This document shows positions 1 through 7,659 of a DNA stretch of 64,000 bases, piece by piece; the stretch's first letter is position 1, and each line of letters starts with the position of its first letter. The position numbers were made by a program, and so were the translations under genes. Source of the stretch: Oscillospiraceae bacterium (GTDB lineage Bacteria > Bacillota > Clostridia > Oscillospirales > Ruminococcaceae); NCBI GenBank assembly GCA_009777725.1, contig WRLG01000010.1, positions 1 through 64,000 of the forward strand, in the 5' to 3' direction. A model generated the notes under the pieces. The model did no database searches. It saw only the letters and a program-made list of their open reading frames with translations, and had not been told where the DNA came from.

Positions 1-987
1 GAGGGTAACTGTTCCTCTGGTTGTGTTGCTGACGGTTGTTTTAGCTTCCGCGCTGTCGGCGATTACTTTTACTTCTCTGCCGCCGCCGCCGCTTTCGGTG
101 TTATTCGTGCCGCCGCCACCGCCGCCGATTCCGCCGCCGGAGATGATTTGGTCACGGACAGCTTCACTTTGGCTACCGCCGCCACCGCCGCCGCCGGAAG
201 AGCCGTTGTCATCGCTCGGAGGAGGAGGGGGAGTATCGGAAGGTGTATTTCTAAAAGAAATCGTGATATTTTGATGTGTTGTGCCGTAAGCAGTTGTTAT
301 TTTTAAGGGGGCGTCAGACCATTCGTTGTTAACGTAGGGGTCTCCGCCGCCTGTTACAAAGGCAACATCGCTTGCACCTGTGTTGTTAATCCTTACTTGC
401 CTGTCATCACCGGGAGTAACTGTGATTTCTTCATTTTGTAAAAAGATTGCGGAAAAGGTTGCTGTAGCTTTTCTGCCATTTCTGGTAGCTGATGTTGAAG
501 CTGTTACTTCGATTTCGTCTTGTTCTGAGGGGTCACCTGTACTTTTAAAGCCATTTACAGTAAAGTTAATGGAAGCAACTTGACCTGCGAACTGTACGCC
601 GTCCGTTGCGTTGTGCACATCCGTATTCGCTTCTTCACATCCTGTAGAACCAGTGCATGTATGAGCTAATGCCTTTGTAGCCGAAGCTCCGAGGTAGTAA
701 TAGCAATAATAAGTTGAAGCACCCGAGCCGTATACTCCCAAAACATGGTCTTCCGTACCCATGCTGAACCAGTCAGCAGTAGTGCCGTCTTTCTTATTGG
801 TTGCTGTTGTAGCTGAACCACCAATGGTAAATATACAATTAGATGAATCAGCTGAGGTTGAATAAATAACATCATCCTCGTTTATGTCGTCCGCGCTTGA
901 AAACAGCGGCGCAATAAGGGTTGCCGAAAGAGCCAAAGCCGAAGCCGCGGCAATCGCCGTTGCTCTTTTGAATAAACTTTTGTTCAT
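1..987 (-). CDS. Secreted Gly/Pro-rich surface protein, 3' end beyond window
   Basis: The minus-strand frame from ATG at 987 stays open to base 1, giving the first 329 residues of a protein that continues outside the window. The start has a strong GGAGG site seven bases upstream. Residues 1-32 form a signal peptide (basic MNKSLFKR, then an Ala/Leu-rich core) followed by an acidic mature start. Residues about 35-240 look like beta-rich extracellular sequence, then come a Pro stretch and Gly-rich linkers containing VRDQIISGGGIGG. Nearly the same motif occurs in the leucine-rich repeat surface protein near 30.3 kb, so both probably belong to one class of exported proteins. Function unknown. The promoter is clear (1109-1137). 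Confidence 0.8.
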   Translation of the reverse strand, partial: MNKSLFKRATAIAAASALALSATLIAPLFSSADDINEDDVIYSTSADSSNCIFTIGGSATTATNKKDGTTADWFSMGTEDHVLGVYGSGASTYYCYYYLGASATKALAHTCTGSTGCEEANTDVHNATDGVQFAGQVASINFTVNGFKSTGDPSEQDEIEVTASTSATRNGRKATATFSAIFLQNEEITVTPGDDRQVRINNTGASDVAFVTGGGDPYVNNEWSDAPLKITTAYGTTHQNITISFRNTPSDTPPPPPSDDNGSSGGGGGGGSQSEAVRDQIISGGGIGGGGGGTNNTESGGGGREVKVIADSAEAKTTVSNTTRGTVTL

Positions 988-1108
988 AAAAAAACCTCCA
1001 AATATTTAAAATTTACGTTCCTTAATCAATCGAAAAATCTCTTGCACTGTACACATGGTCTGCGGTACAAACGCGGTGCAATTCCCGATTGATTTAAACC
1101 GTACATAT

Positions 1109-1137
1109 ATCATACACGTTTTGGCTTTATCTGTCAA
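1109..1137 (-). promoter_or_regulatory. Sigma-A promoter of the surface protein gene
   Basis: On the minus strand, TTGACA (1137-1132), a 17-base spacer and TATGAT (1114-1109) make a near-consensus promoter. It predicts a 5' leader of roughly 115 bases before the ATG at 987. Confidence 0.8.
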
Positions 1138-1171
1138 GGGGTTTTTGTATGATTTGGAAGAAATGTGTATG

Positions 1172-1187
1172 TTTTTTTTTTTTTTTT
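1172..1187. repeat. Homopolymer tract of 16 T
   Basis: Sixteen consecutive T on the plus strand (A on the gene strand), lying 35 bases upstream of the -35 box of the surface protein promoter. Tracts this long change length by slippage and A-tracts there can act as an UP-like element, so it could tune expression. Confidence 0.8.
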
Positions 1188-1330
1188 GTGCAATTTTACC
1201 AAAAATGTTGGGGGAATGGGGGTGGTATTATTTACACCTCCTTTCCCGTAATCCTACGAAAATTAACAAAATAACATAAGAAAATTTGTTAAAATTACCT
1301 GTATACTTTTTGAACCGACTGGTGTATAAT

Positions 1331-1436
1331 ATAAGTGCAGGCAGTGATGCGCTGTATACCTATGCAACCGAATTAGCGTTTAAGCGATATGTAATATCGC
1401 CGGTCATAGGGTCCGCCTTCGGGCGGATATTTTTTT
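1331..1436 (+). ncRNA. Structured RNA upstream of a DUF3800 remnant (DUF3800-motif-like)
   Basis: A TATAAT at 1325-1330 precedes a compact folded region ending in a hairpin with U run (GTCCGCC-TTCG-GGCGGAT then T7, 1411-1436). Pairings visible: 1359-1364 with 1405-1410, 1367-1370 with 1401-1404 after a two-base bulge, 1384-1389 with 1395-1400, and a possible pseudoknot between 1350-1353 and 1375-1378. Eleven bases further on starts the stump of a DUF3800 gene. Known: comparative genomics has described several RNA motifs found just upstream of DUF3800 genes. I infer this is one of them; I cannot say which type. No good -35 box is visible. Confidence 0.6.
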
Positions 1437-1447
1437 AGGGGGTTTTT

Positions 1448-1504
1448 ATGAATATTTTTGTTTATTCTGACGAATCGGGCGTGTTCGATAGTAAGGTCTG
1501 CTGA
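1448..1504 (+). pseudogene. Truncated DUF3800 protein, first 18 codons only
   Basis: ATG at 1448 has an AGGGGG site and reads MNIFVYSDESGVFDSK then VC and a TGA stop. The YSDESGVFD segment is the hallmark N-terminus of DUF3800 proteins, which are normally about 200-300 residues with a conserved early Asp-Glu. Nothing recognisable of the family follows, so the gene has been cut off shortly after its start and uxaC now follows 130 bases later. Confidence 0.65.
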
Positions 1505-1635
1505 CATTATCGCGAACCGCATATATTACTTCGCAAATAATGACTGTCTGCCGGATAACCCCAATTTGCTTATTACTCTTTTTCCGTGATATATAAAACA
1601 ATAGATTATAACAATTTTAAGGAGGAGCCGACAAG

Positions 1636-3054
1636 ATGAATCATTTTTTAAGCGAGGATTTTTATTTGGGCGGGGAAACGGGCGGGTGCATATATAAGGA
1701 ATATGCCGAAAAATTGCCTGTAATTGATTATCATAACCATTTAAATCCCGAGGATATAGCAAAAGACCGCCGCTATGATAACATGACGGAGCTATGGCTG
1801 GAGGGCGACCATTACAAGTGGCGGTTAATGCGCTGGGCGGGTGTTCACGAGGAATACATAACGGGCGATGCCGCGCCTTATGAAAAATTTAAAAAATGGG
1901 CGGCGGTTTTGCAAAAGGCTATCGGCAATCCGCTGTATATCTGGAGTCATTTGGAGCTTAAACGCTATTTCGGCTATGACGGGCTTTTGAATCCCGACAC
2001 AGCCGAAAGGGTTTACAAGCTTTGCAATGAGCGGCTGGGCGAGCCCGAAATGAGTGCGCGCGGCTTGATTTTGCAAAGCAAGGTTGAGTACCTGTGCACC
2101 ACGGACGACCCCGCCGATTCCTTGGAGTGGCATGAAAAAACAGCCGCCTCCGGCTTCAGCGCGGGTATCGCGCCGACATTCCGACCCGATAGGGTATTGA
2201 ATATTGAGGCGGGCGATTATGCGGGCTATATTGAGAGGCTGTCCTCGGTAAGCGGTGTTAATATTAAGGATTTAGACGGGCTCAAAGCCGCGCTGATTAA
2301 CAGAATGGATTATTTCGAGGAGCGCGGCTGCAGAATAAGCGACCATGGAATTGAATATTCCTACAGCCAAATCGCTTCTGAAGAAAATGCGGCGCAAAGC
2401 TTTAATAAAATAATGAACAATCTGCCGCTTGAAGGATTCGGGGGGTATTATTTTAAAAGCGTGCTCATGCGCTTTTTAGCGGCGGAATATTCAAAGCGCG
2501 GCTGGGTCATGCAGCTTCATTACGGCTGTTGGCGCAACGCCAATCGGCAGGCGGCAAAAAGGCTGGGCGCAAATACGGGGTTTGACTGTATGAATAATAC
2601 CACGCCTGTCACGCCGCTTATTAATTTTCTGAATTACTTAGCGGCAAAAAACTGCCTGCCCAAAACAATTCTCTACAGCCTAAACCCAAACGATGACAGG
2701 ATTTTAGCCTCTGCGGCGGGGGCGTTTCAAGAGGGCGGCATAGTCGGAAAAGTTCAGCACGGCAGTGCTTGGTGGTTCAACGACCATGCAGACGGAATCA
2801 GAGCACAGCTGCGCTCCTTAGCAAGTATCGGCTACCTGCCTGCGTTTATCGGTATGCTGACGGACGGGAGGAGCTTTTTATCCTTTTCACGCCATGAATA
2901 TTTCAGACGGATTCTTTGCGGCTTGCTGGGCGATTGGGTTGACAAGGGCGAATTCCCGCGCGATATTGAAGCTTTGGGGGAGATTGCTTCTGCTGTTTCT
3001 TATTATAACGCTAAAGGGTATTTTATTCGCCAAGCCCCATCATTGCAAGAGTAA
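1636..3054 (+). CDS. uxaC: Glucuronate (uronate) isomerase
   Basis: 472 residues. The enzyme converts D-glucuronate to D-fructuronate and D-galacturonate to D-tagaturonate, the first step of hexuronate breakdown in the cytoplasm. It belongs to the amidohydrolase fold; the metal-binding pair is seen at H33/H35 in DYHNHL, and the family segments LHYGCWRNAN and VQHGSAWWFND are present. The start has AGGAGG ten bases upstream. Family members usually end near the YYNAKGYF segment; here nine further codons run into the convergent DUF6765 gene (32-base overlap), suggesting the 3' end was remade by rearrangement. No other uronate genes are nearby. Confidence 0.93.
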   Translation: MNHFLSEDFYLGGETGGCIYKEYAEKLPVIDYHNHLNPEDIAKDRRYDNMTELWLEGDHYKWRLMRWAGVHEEYITGDAAPYEKFKKWAAVLQKAIGNPLYIWSHLELKRYFGYDGLLNPDTAERVYKLCNERLGEPEMSARGLILQSKVEYLCTTDDPADSLEWHEKTAASGFSAGIAPTFRPDRVLNIEAGDYAGYIERLSSVSGVNIKDLDGLKAALINRMDYFEERGCRISDHGIEYSYSQIASEENAAQSFNKIMNNLPLEGFGGYYFKSVLMRFLAAEYSKRGWVMQLHYGCWRNANRQAAKRLGANTGFDCMNNTTPVTPLINFLNYLAAKNCLPKTILYSLNPNDDRILASAAGAFQEGGIVGKVQHGSAWWFNDHADGIRAQLRSLASIGYLPAFIGMLTDGRSFLSFSRHEYFRRILCGLLGDWVDKGEFPRDIEALGEIASAVSYYNAKGYFIRQAPSLQE

Positions 3055-4093
3055 CATTGTTCCTATGCCAGATAGTAGCTACGAAAAAATCATTGTCCAT
3101 AAGCTTTCTAAAACACGTTGCAATGGCATCTCTGCTGCTCGCTTCCTTATAATTTCTTGAAAGGGTATTGAGCTCGTTAAGATATTTTGCATGTAAAGCG
3201 TCAAGGTTTGCCCTTTCGGATTCCCCGTCCGCTATAGAATCAATCTTTAGCGCATTTTTATCCAGCATTGACGCAAACGCGCAGTCGCCCTTTTCCGAGT
3301 AATCCTTGCGTTTTGAAAGACCGAAGTGTGAAAGCCTACTGCCGATTTCTGCGAGAACCTCCTCCGAGCGTTTGGGGTCGCCGCCCAAAGTCTCATACAT
3401 ATCGACAAACGCTTTTGCGAATACCGAAGGATTATCGCGCTGAAAGGCTTCGTCTTTGTAATTGTTATAGGTATATTTCAGCCATGAAATATCGGGGGCG
3501 TGCGAGGCGGTTGAGTGCCCTATGGCAGGCTTGCCGGGTGAGTCAAGATACTCGTAAGCCTTTAGAAGAAGGTTTGTAAGAATAACGGGCATATGCCTGG
3601 TCGAGCGGGATATAATTCCTAAGCTTCCGCCCCTTGGAAGTTCAACATTTTTTATAATGTTCAGTGAGGTTGGGATTCCGGCGAAGCCCTCGTGGGCGTG
3701 CGTGTCCGCCAAAACGTGCATAGCAACCCCTGCTTTAGCCATCCATCGAGCAGGCTTGTTTCGTGCTTCTTCTTTTTGTGCTTCTTCTCTTAGGTTGGCT
3801 TTGAGTAATTGACACATTCCGCTGTCGGGCTTGGTTACAAAATTTATCTCATCCGAATCAAAGCCTTTTTCAAATACTCCCCCCGGCAGAAAATGAAACG
3901 CGCTCCAATATGACTTTAGTACGCCCATATCGGTTAAAACAACATCCAGCATTTCTTGACAGCAAGCGTACTCACTGTAGGTGTAATCATCCACGGCTTG
4001 AGCCGCTAAAGCGATTTGCTGCGCTCTGGTAGGGGTGAATTTTGCCATCCGCGCCGCTAAGTAGGTTGCGTATAAATGAAAGTCCTTGTGCAT
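3023..4093 (-). CDS. DUF6765 family protein
   Basis: 356 residues, matching from memory the DUF6765 family: it starts MHKDFHLYATYLAARMAKF and has HVLADTHAHEGF at residues 126-137, where H126, D130, H132 and H134 look like metal ligands of a phospholipase C/zinc-hydrolase-like helical fold. The biochemical role of the family is not established. An AAAGGA site precedes the ATG. It ends inside the 3' end of uxaC on the other strand. It is followed on the same strand direction by the unknown 205-residue paralog family and the LytTR regulator, which may be one functional neighbourhood. Confidence 0.75.
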   Translation of the reverse strand: MHKDFHLYATYLAARMAKFTPTRAQQIALAAQAVDDYTYSEYACCQEMLDVVLTDMGVLKSYWSAFHFLPGGVFEKGFDSDEINFVTKPDSGMCQLLKANLREEAQKEEARNKPARWMAKAGVAMHVLADTHAHEGFAGIPTSLNIIKNVELPRGGSLGIISRSTRHMPVILTNLLLKAYEYLDSPGKPAIGHSTASHAPDISWLKYTYNNYKDEAFQRDNPSVFAKAFVDMYETLGGDPKRSEEVLAEIGSRLSHFGLSKRKDYSEKGDCAFASMLDKNALKIDSIADGESERANLDALHAKYLNELNTLSRNYKEASSRDAIATCFRKLMDNDFFVATIWHRNNVTLAMMGLGE

Positions 4094-4194
4094 GATATGT
4101 TCCTTTCCGCATGACCAAATGAGGGATAGGATTTAGGCAGTGGGGTAATAACACCTCATTCCTAATTCCTAAGCCCTCTTTGCTTGCTTTGTTT

Positions 4195-4812
4195 CTAGAA
4201 TTTATTGAAGTCGTAGCTTATGCTTACAGCACCGGAGCTTTCGTTCTCGTTAAGCGTTACGGTTAAATATTGCTGTCCCTCATAATCAATTCCTACGGGG
4301 GCTCTTGAAAGCGTAGCCGCGTCAAAGAACGGGTCGGTAATTTCAAGGTCGCATAAAGCTATGAAAACTTTAGGCTTCAAAGCGAAACTTACCTTAAAGT
4401 CGGGGCGAACACTGCACAGGAATAACGGCTTGCCGTCCTTCGTTACAATCGCGTCGCTTGTAACCGAGTTTTTATTATGAATTTCAATCGTGTTTTCTTC
4501 CGGGTCGGGCTCGGAGCTTTTGCGAACGTCAATTGCTTTATTGTTGCTGAATATCTCCCAAGCGGTGTTGTATTCTGCTTGGATAAGCTTTGTGGAAATT
4601 CTGCCGTTATGTCCGATTCCTTTAAAAGCACCTATGCAAACCTCCATAGGTAACAGCACCTGCATGTTAGAGCCGGGGGCGATATGCTGATACTCCCATG
4701 CCGCAGTTTTAAAGTTTTTGACGTTAAGCGTTAACGCCTCTTGATAAATCAGTACCTGCTGGGCTTCCTTCAGATTGCTCTTAACACTGATGTTAAGGTT
4801 TGTGTTAGCCAT
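4195..4812 (-). CDS. Unrecognised ~205-residue family, paralog A
   Basis: 205 residues starting MANTNLNISVKSNLKEAQQ, no signal peptide or membrane segment. About 60 percent or more identical by eye to the protein at 6211-6834 and to the truncated copy at 7175-7597. Shared features: QVLLYQEALTLNVKNFKTAAW near the N-terminus, SSEPDPEENTIEIHNKN in the middle, and a C-terminal EITDPFFDAATLSR plus YEGQQYLTVTLNENESSG. The alternating hydrophobic pattern suggests an all-beta fold. It has its own consensus promoter (4909-4937) and lies next to a LytTR regulator. Function unknown. Confidence 0.75.
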   Translation of the reverse strand: MANTNLNISVKSNLKEAQQVLIYQEALTLNVKNFKTAAWEYQHIAPGSNMQVLLPMEVCIGAFKGIGHNGRISTKLIQAEYNTAWEIFSNNKAIDVRKSSEPDPEENTIEIHNKNSVTSDAIVTKDGKPLFLCSVRPDFKVSFALKPKVFIALCDLEITDPFFDAATLSRAPVGIDYEGQQYLTVTLNENESSGAVSISYDFNKF

Positions 4813-4881
4813 TTTCTTTTCCTCCTGTAATTGAGGGCTTTAAGCCCTCTTAAAATATATGAGTAATCCTTGACAGGGGCA

Positions 4882-4910
4882 TTGACAGAATAATTTTAAC
4901 ATGATATTAT
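4882..4910 (+). promoter_or_regulatory. Plus-strand promoter-like sequence facing the paralog A promoter
   Basis: TTGACA (4882-4887), 17-base spacer, TATTAT (4905-4910) on the plus strand; its -10 box overlaps the -10 box of the minus-strand promoter. If active it would make an antisense transcript of the LytTR gene and clash with paralog A transcription. A second TTGACA lies at 4870-4875. Confidence 0.4.
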
Positions 4911-4937
4911 TATATCAACTATCTTTATATATGTCAA
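4909..4937 (-). promoter_or_regulatory. Promoter of paralog A
   Basis: Minus strand TTGACA (4937-4932), 17-base spacer, TATAAT (4914-4909). It overlaps the 3' side of the LytTR gene region, so paralog A is transcribed separately from the regulator. Confidence 0.75.
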
Positions 4938-4947
4938 GGACAAACCC

Positions 4948-5697
4948 CTAAGTAAGAGCTTGCTCCGCCATCATTTTTTTGACCTTCGGGAAATGTTTAG
5001 CCGAGGCGAAGCAGCTTAGACCTAAGCCGAATGAAAGCTCACCCGTGCCGTTGTCTTGTTTTTGGACTTCAATTACCCTTGAAAGGTTTGCTATGGTTGA
5101 AGCCTTGGTGACTTCAAAATTGGGCGGCAGTTTTTTGATGAGCTTGCTTATGTCGGCTCGAAGCTCGTCAGAGCCGTTTGTGTGGTGAATCCTGCACAGG
5201 TGAGTATTTTTTATGGTTTCAATGCAATAGATGTCATCGTAGCGAATCACCTTGAATCCGCCTACTTCCTTCGTAGGGGTCATGATTCCGCCGCAAAGCG
5301 TAGTAACGCTTATATATATGCGGTTAAGCTCTTTTTTAAGTATTTCTATGAAGCTTTCTTCTTCATATTTTATGTAGCCGCATATGCTTTCCTTTGATTC
5401 CGAGTTGAACAAATCCGCGGCATCGCTTGGGTTTTGGGAAACAATTAAGAATTTCACTCTCCTGTGTTCATTTGAAATTCCGCTTATGAGCTCCCGCCAT
5501 TTGGAGTAGCCGGGCGTAAACAGGATAACTAAGTAACCGCATTTTCTGTTAAAACATCTAATTAGGCTTGCTATGGTCGATGGTAGGTTGGTATTTAATG
5601 ACATTCGCTTTAGTTTTTCCTCTGCCATAAGGTCACCTGTTATTCCGCTTAGTTCCTCCGACCTTTCACGGTTTGATGAAAAAATTATAACTTCCAA
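4948..5697 (-). CDS. LytTR-type DNA-binding regulator with degenerate receiver-like domain
   Basis: 249 residues. Residues about 140-245 match the LytTR DNA-binding domain (GFKVIRYDDIYCIET, then SDELRADISKLIKKLPPNF and a C-terminal LSFGLGLSCFASAKHFPKVKK). Residues 1-125 look like a Rossmann/receiver-like domain (LVILFTPGYSKW, KFLIVSQNP) but I see no clear phospho-acceptor Asp set, so activity may not depend on phosphorylation. Start is TTG with AGGAGGT ten bases upstream. LytTR regulators bind direct repeats upstream of secreted-factor genes; the flanking paralog family is the obvious candidate target, which is inference. Confidence 0.75.
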   Translation of the reverse strand: MEVIIFSSNRERSEELSGITGDLMAEEKLKRMSLNTNLPSTIASLIRCFNRKCGYLVILFTPGYSKWRELISGISNEHRRVKFLIVSQNPSDAADLFNSESKESICGYIKYEEESFIEILKKELNRIYISVTTLCGGIMTPTKEVGGFKVIRYDDIYCIETIKNTHLCRIHHTNGSDELRADISKLIKKLPPNFEVTKASTIANLSRVIEVQKQDNGTGELSFGLGLSCFASAKHFPKVKKMMAEQALT

Positions 5698-6210
5698 TGT
5701 TTTTTTTACCTCCTGCGCTTTGTATTAAGCAATACCCAGTATAGCTTCCATGCACACTAAAAAACATATTGTTGTCATGTAAAATAAAAAAAACGGCATA
5801 AAACCGTTCTTTCAGTAAACACATGCCGGTTATAGTATATAGTAAGCACCCTTATATTATTGTAAAAATTTGTCGAAATATGTAATTAAAGATAAATTTA
5901 ACGATGATACTGTTAAATACTAAATAAGCTTCAGTTAAAAATAGGTCGTTTTTTTTGCAGATTATGACAGTTCTGTGCATAAAGCAAAAAAGGGCTGTAT
6001 ACTGAAACACATAGATTGAACCGCAAATCCGAATAGATGAATGGTTAACCAATACCGCGCTGTCTTAGGTGCACATAAGCAGGGGTAAAGCGCAAAGCGC
6101 AAAATAAGAACCTTCATTTCAAGGGGTGCTGTTTGATATGATTATATATCGCCGTTCCTGCGGACGACGGCGCAAAGCTTAAAATTGCCGCAGAGAAAGA
6201 GGAAAATAAA
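5698..6210. other. Long intergenic region without a supported gene
   Basis: 513 bases, AT-rich, between the LytTR gene and paralog B. It holds a hairpin with A/T flanks (5785-5810) and a second hairpin CGCCGT/ACGGCG near 6150-6175 just before paralog B. A 66-codon minus-strand frame (5852-6052) starts with TTG, has no ribosome binding site and no recognisable sequence; I do not call it. Confidence 0.5.
5785..5810 (-). terminator. Weak terminator-like hairpin
   Basis: AACGG (5792-5796) pairs with CCGTT (5804-5808) and the A run at 5785-5793 becomes a U run on the minus strand. The stem is only five base pairs and no upstream minus-strand gene is supported. Confidence 0.35.
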
Positions 6211-6834
6211 ATGGCTAATACACACGTTAAAATCCGAGTTAAAAGCAAGCTCGGCACAGCCCAGCAGGTACTGCTTTATCAAGAGGCTAATACTTTAAAT
6301 GTAAAAAACTTTAAAACAGCAGCATGGGAGCATAAGAAGCTTTCTCCGGGCGCGCAGATGCGGACTACGCTTCCTACGGAAATTTCCGTAGGCTCTATGG
6401 AGACCTATGAGCGCGGCAGCAAAATCATGACCAAGCTCATCCCTGCCGAATACAATACCGCTTGGGATATATACAGCAATGACGGTGCTCTGGATATAAA
6501 GAAGAGCTCAGAGCCTGCACCCGAGCAGGATACAATTGAAATTCATAATAAAAATGAATACAAGAACTCCGCTGTTGTGTCTAAAAACGGAAAGCCGTTG
6601 TTCGCTTGCAGTGTGCGCCCCGGCTTTAAGGTTAGTTTCTCAATTCACCCTAAGCTTTTCGTAGCGTTAAGCGACCTTGAAATTACCGACCCGTTCTTTG
6701 ATGCGGCTACGATTTCAAGAAAGCCGGTTGAAATCGAATACGAGGGACAGCAGTATCTTACCATCATCCTTAAAGAGAACGAAAGCAGCGGGGAGGTCAC
6801 GATTGATTATAACTTCGATAAGTTTGAGGATTAG
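6211..6834 (+). CDS. Unrecognised ~205-residue family, paralog B
   Basis: 207 residues, the complete plus-strand paralog of the protein at 4195-4812, with the same motif order: QVLLYQEANTLNVKNFKTAAW, YNTAWDIYSNDG, SSEPAPEQDTIEIHNKN, CSVRPGFKVSF, DLEITDPFFDAATISR and YEGQQYLTIILKENESSG. No signal peptide or transmembrane helix. The site AGAGGAAAATAAA precedes the ATG. Two strong terminators follow (6910-7000). Conservation along the whole length implies a maintained protein, but its function is unknown. Confidence 0.75.
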   Translation: MANTHVKIRVKSKLGTAQQVLLYQEANTLNVKNFKTAAWEHKKLSPGAQMRTTLPTEISVGSMETYERGSKIMTKLIPAEYNTAWDIYSNDGALDIKKSSEPAPEQDTIEIHNKNEYKNSAVVSKNGKPLFACSVRPGFKVSFSIHPKLFVALSDLEITDPFFDAATISRKPVEIEYEGQQYLTIILKENESSGEVTIDYNFDKFED

Positions 6835-6909
6835 CAGCTCCCCGCTTAAACCCCATAAAATAACCTCCGCTTAACCTTCATTCATTCATTCAAGTGATAA
6901 AAAAACAAA

Positions 6910-6952
6910 TACACCCCCCGCCCAAATAACAGGCGAGGGGTGTATTTTATAC
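6910..6952 (+). terminator. Intrinsic terminator after paralog B
   Basis: TACACCCC..GCC pairs with GGC..GGGGTGTA (6910-6944), followed by ATTTTAT. Confidence 0.7.
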
Positions 6953-6970
6953 TTTATTTCAGAACAAAAA

Positions 6971-7000
6971 AAAAAAACCGAGGTGGCACTCGGTTTTTTT
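6971..7000. terminator. Bidirectional terminator hairpin
   Basis: A run, CCGAG (6978-6982), loop, CTCGG (6989-6993) and T7; the A and T runs extend the stem, so it can work on both strands. Confidence 0.6.
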
Positions 7001-7111
7001 ATGAACACTCGCGGAGTATATCATTATTTCCTGTGATTATCATATCACATATAAATAGTTTTGTCAAGCATTTTTGAAATATTCTCTGTTTTTTATATTT
7101 TGGAAAACCCT

Positions 7112-7140
7112 TTGACAAAACAGGAAAAGCATGGTATAAT
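7112..7140 (+). promoter_or_regulatory. Promoter of truncated paralog C
   Basis: TTGACA (7112-7117), 17-base spacer, TATAAT (7135-7140): full consensus, placed 35 bases before the ATG with an AAGGAGAGG site between. Confidence 0.85.
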
Positions 7141-7174
7141 ATCCGTATAATAAGTTAAGGAGAGGAAAAAGAAC

Positions 7175-7597
7175 ATGGCTAACAGCACAGACCTCAATAT
7201 CAGAGTTAAAAGCAAGCTCGGCACAACTCAGCAGGTACTGCTTTATCAAGAGGCGCATACTTTAAATGTAAAAAACTTTGCTAATAGCACAGACCTTAAA
7301 ATCAGAGTTAAGAACAAGCTCGGTACAACTCAGCAGGTACTGCTTTATCAAGAGGTGCATACTTTAAATGTGAAAAACTTTAAAACAGCGGCTTGGGAGC
7401 ATGAAAAGCTGTTACCCGGCGCGCAGATGCAGTTTACGTTTCCTACGGAAAATTCTGTAGGCTCAATGGAGAACCATGAGCGCGGCAGAAAAATCATGAC
7501 CAAGCTCATCCCTACCGACTACAATACCGCTTGGGATATATACAGCAAAAACGATGCTTCGGACAAGAAAAAGAGCTCAGAGCCCTCTCCCAAGTAA
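7175..7597 (+). pseudogene. Paralog C of the ~205-residue family: N-terminus duplicated, C-terminus lost
   Basis: 140 residues. The first 34 codons after ATG are repeated in tandem, then the protein follows paralog B until SSEPSPK, where TAA replaces the continuing frame (paralog B goes on with QDTIEIHNKN and another 85 residues). Sequence after the stop no longer resembles the family. The strong promoter and ribosome site remain, so a shortened product is probably still made; it may be a decaying copy or a new variant. Confidence 0.65.
7178..7381 (+). repeat. Tandem duplication of a 102-base coding unit
   Basis: Bases 7178-7279 and 7280-7381 encode ANSTDLNIRVKSKLGTTQQV... and ANSTDLKIRVKNKLGTTQQV..., differing at a few positions. 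The unit length is a multiple of three so the frame is kept. Confidence 0.9.
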
Positions 7598-7659
7598 GCG
7601 TTGCTTAAATTTGACTGCGGAAGCCTGTTTTTTAGGGGGGACTAAAGCTGATTCCGAAA

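Noticed and set aside
1055-1279. 74-codon plus-strand frame over the promoter region
   Set aside because: It covers the surface-protein promoter and the T16 tract, giving a Phe run; no ribosome site.
5852-6052. 66-codon minus-strand frame in the long intergenic region
   Set aside because: TTG start without ribosome binding site, low-complexity hydrophobic translation from AT-rich DNA, no recognisable family.
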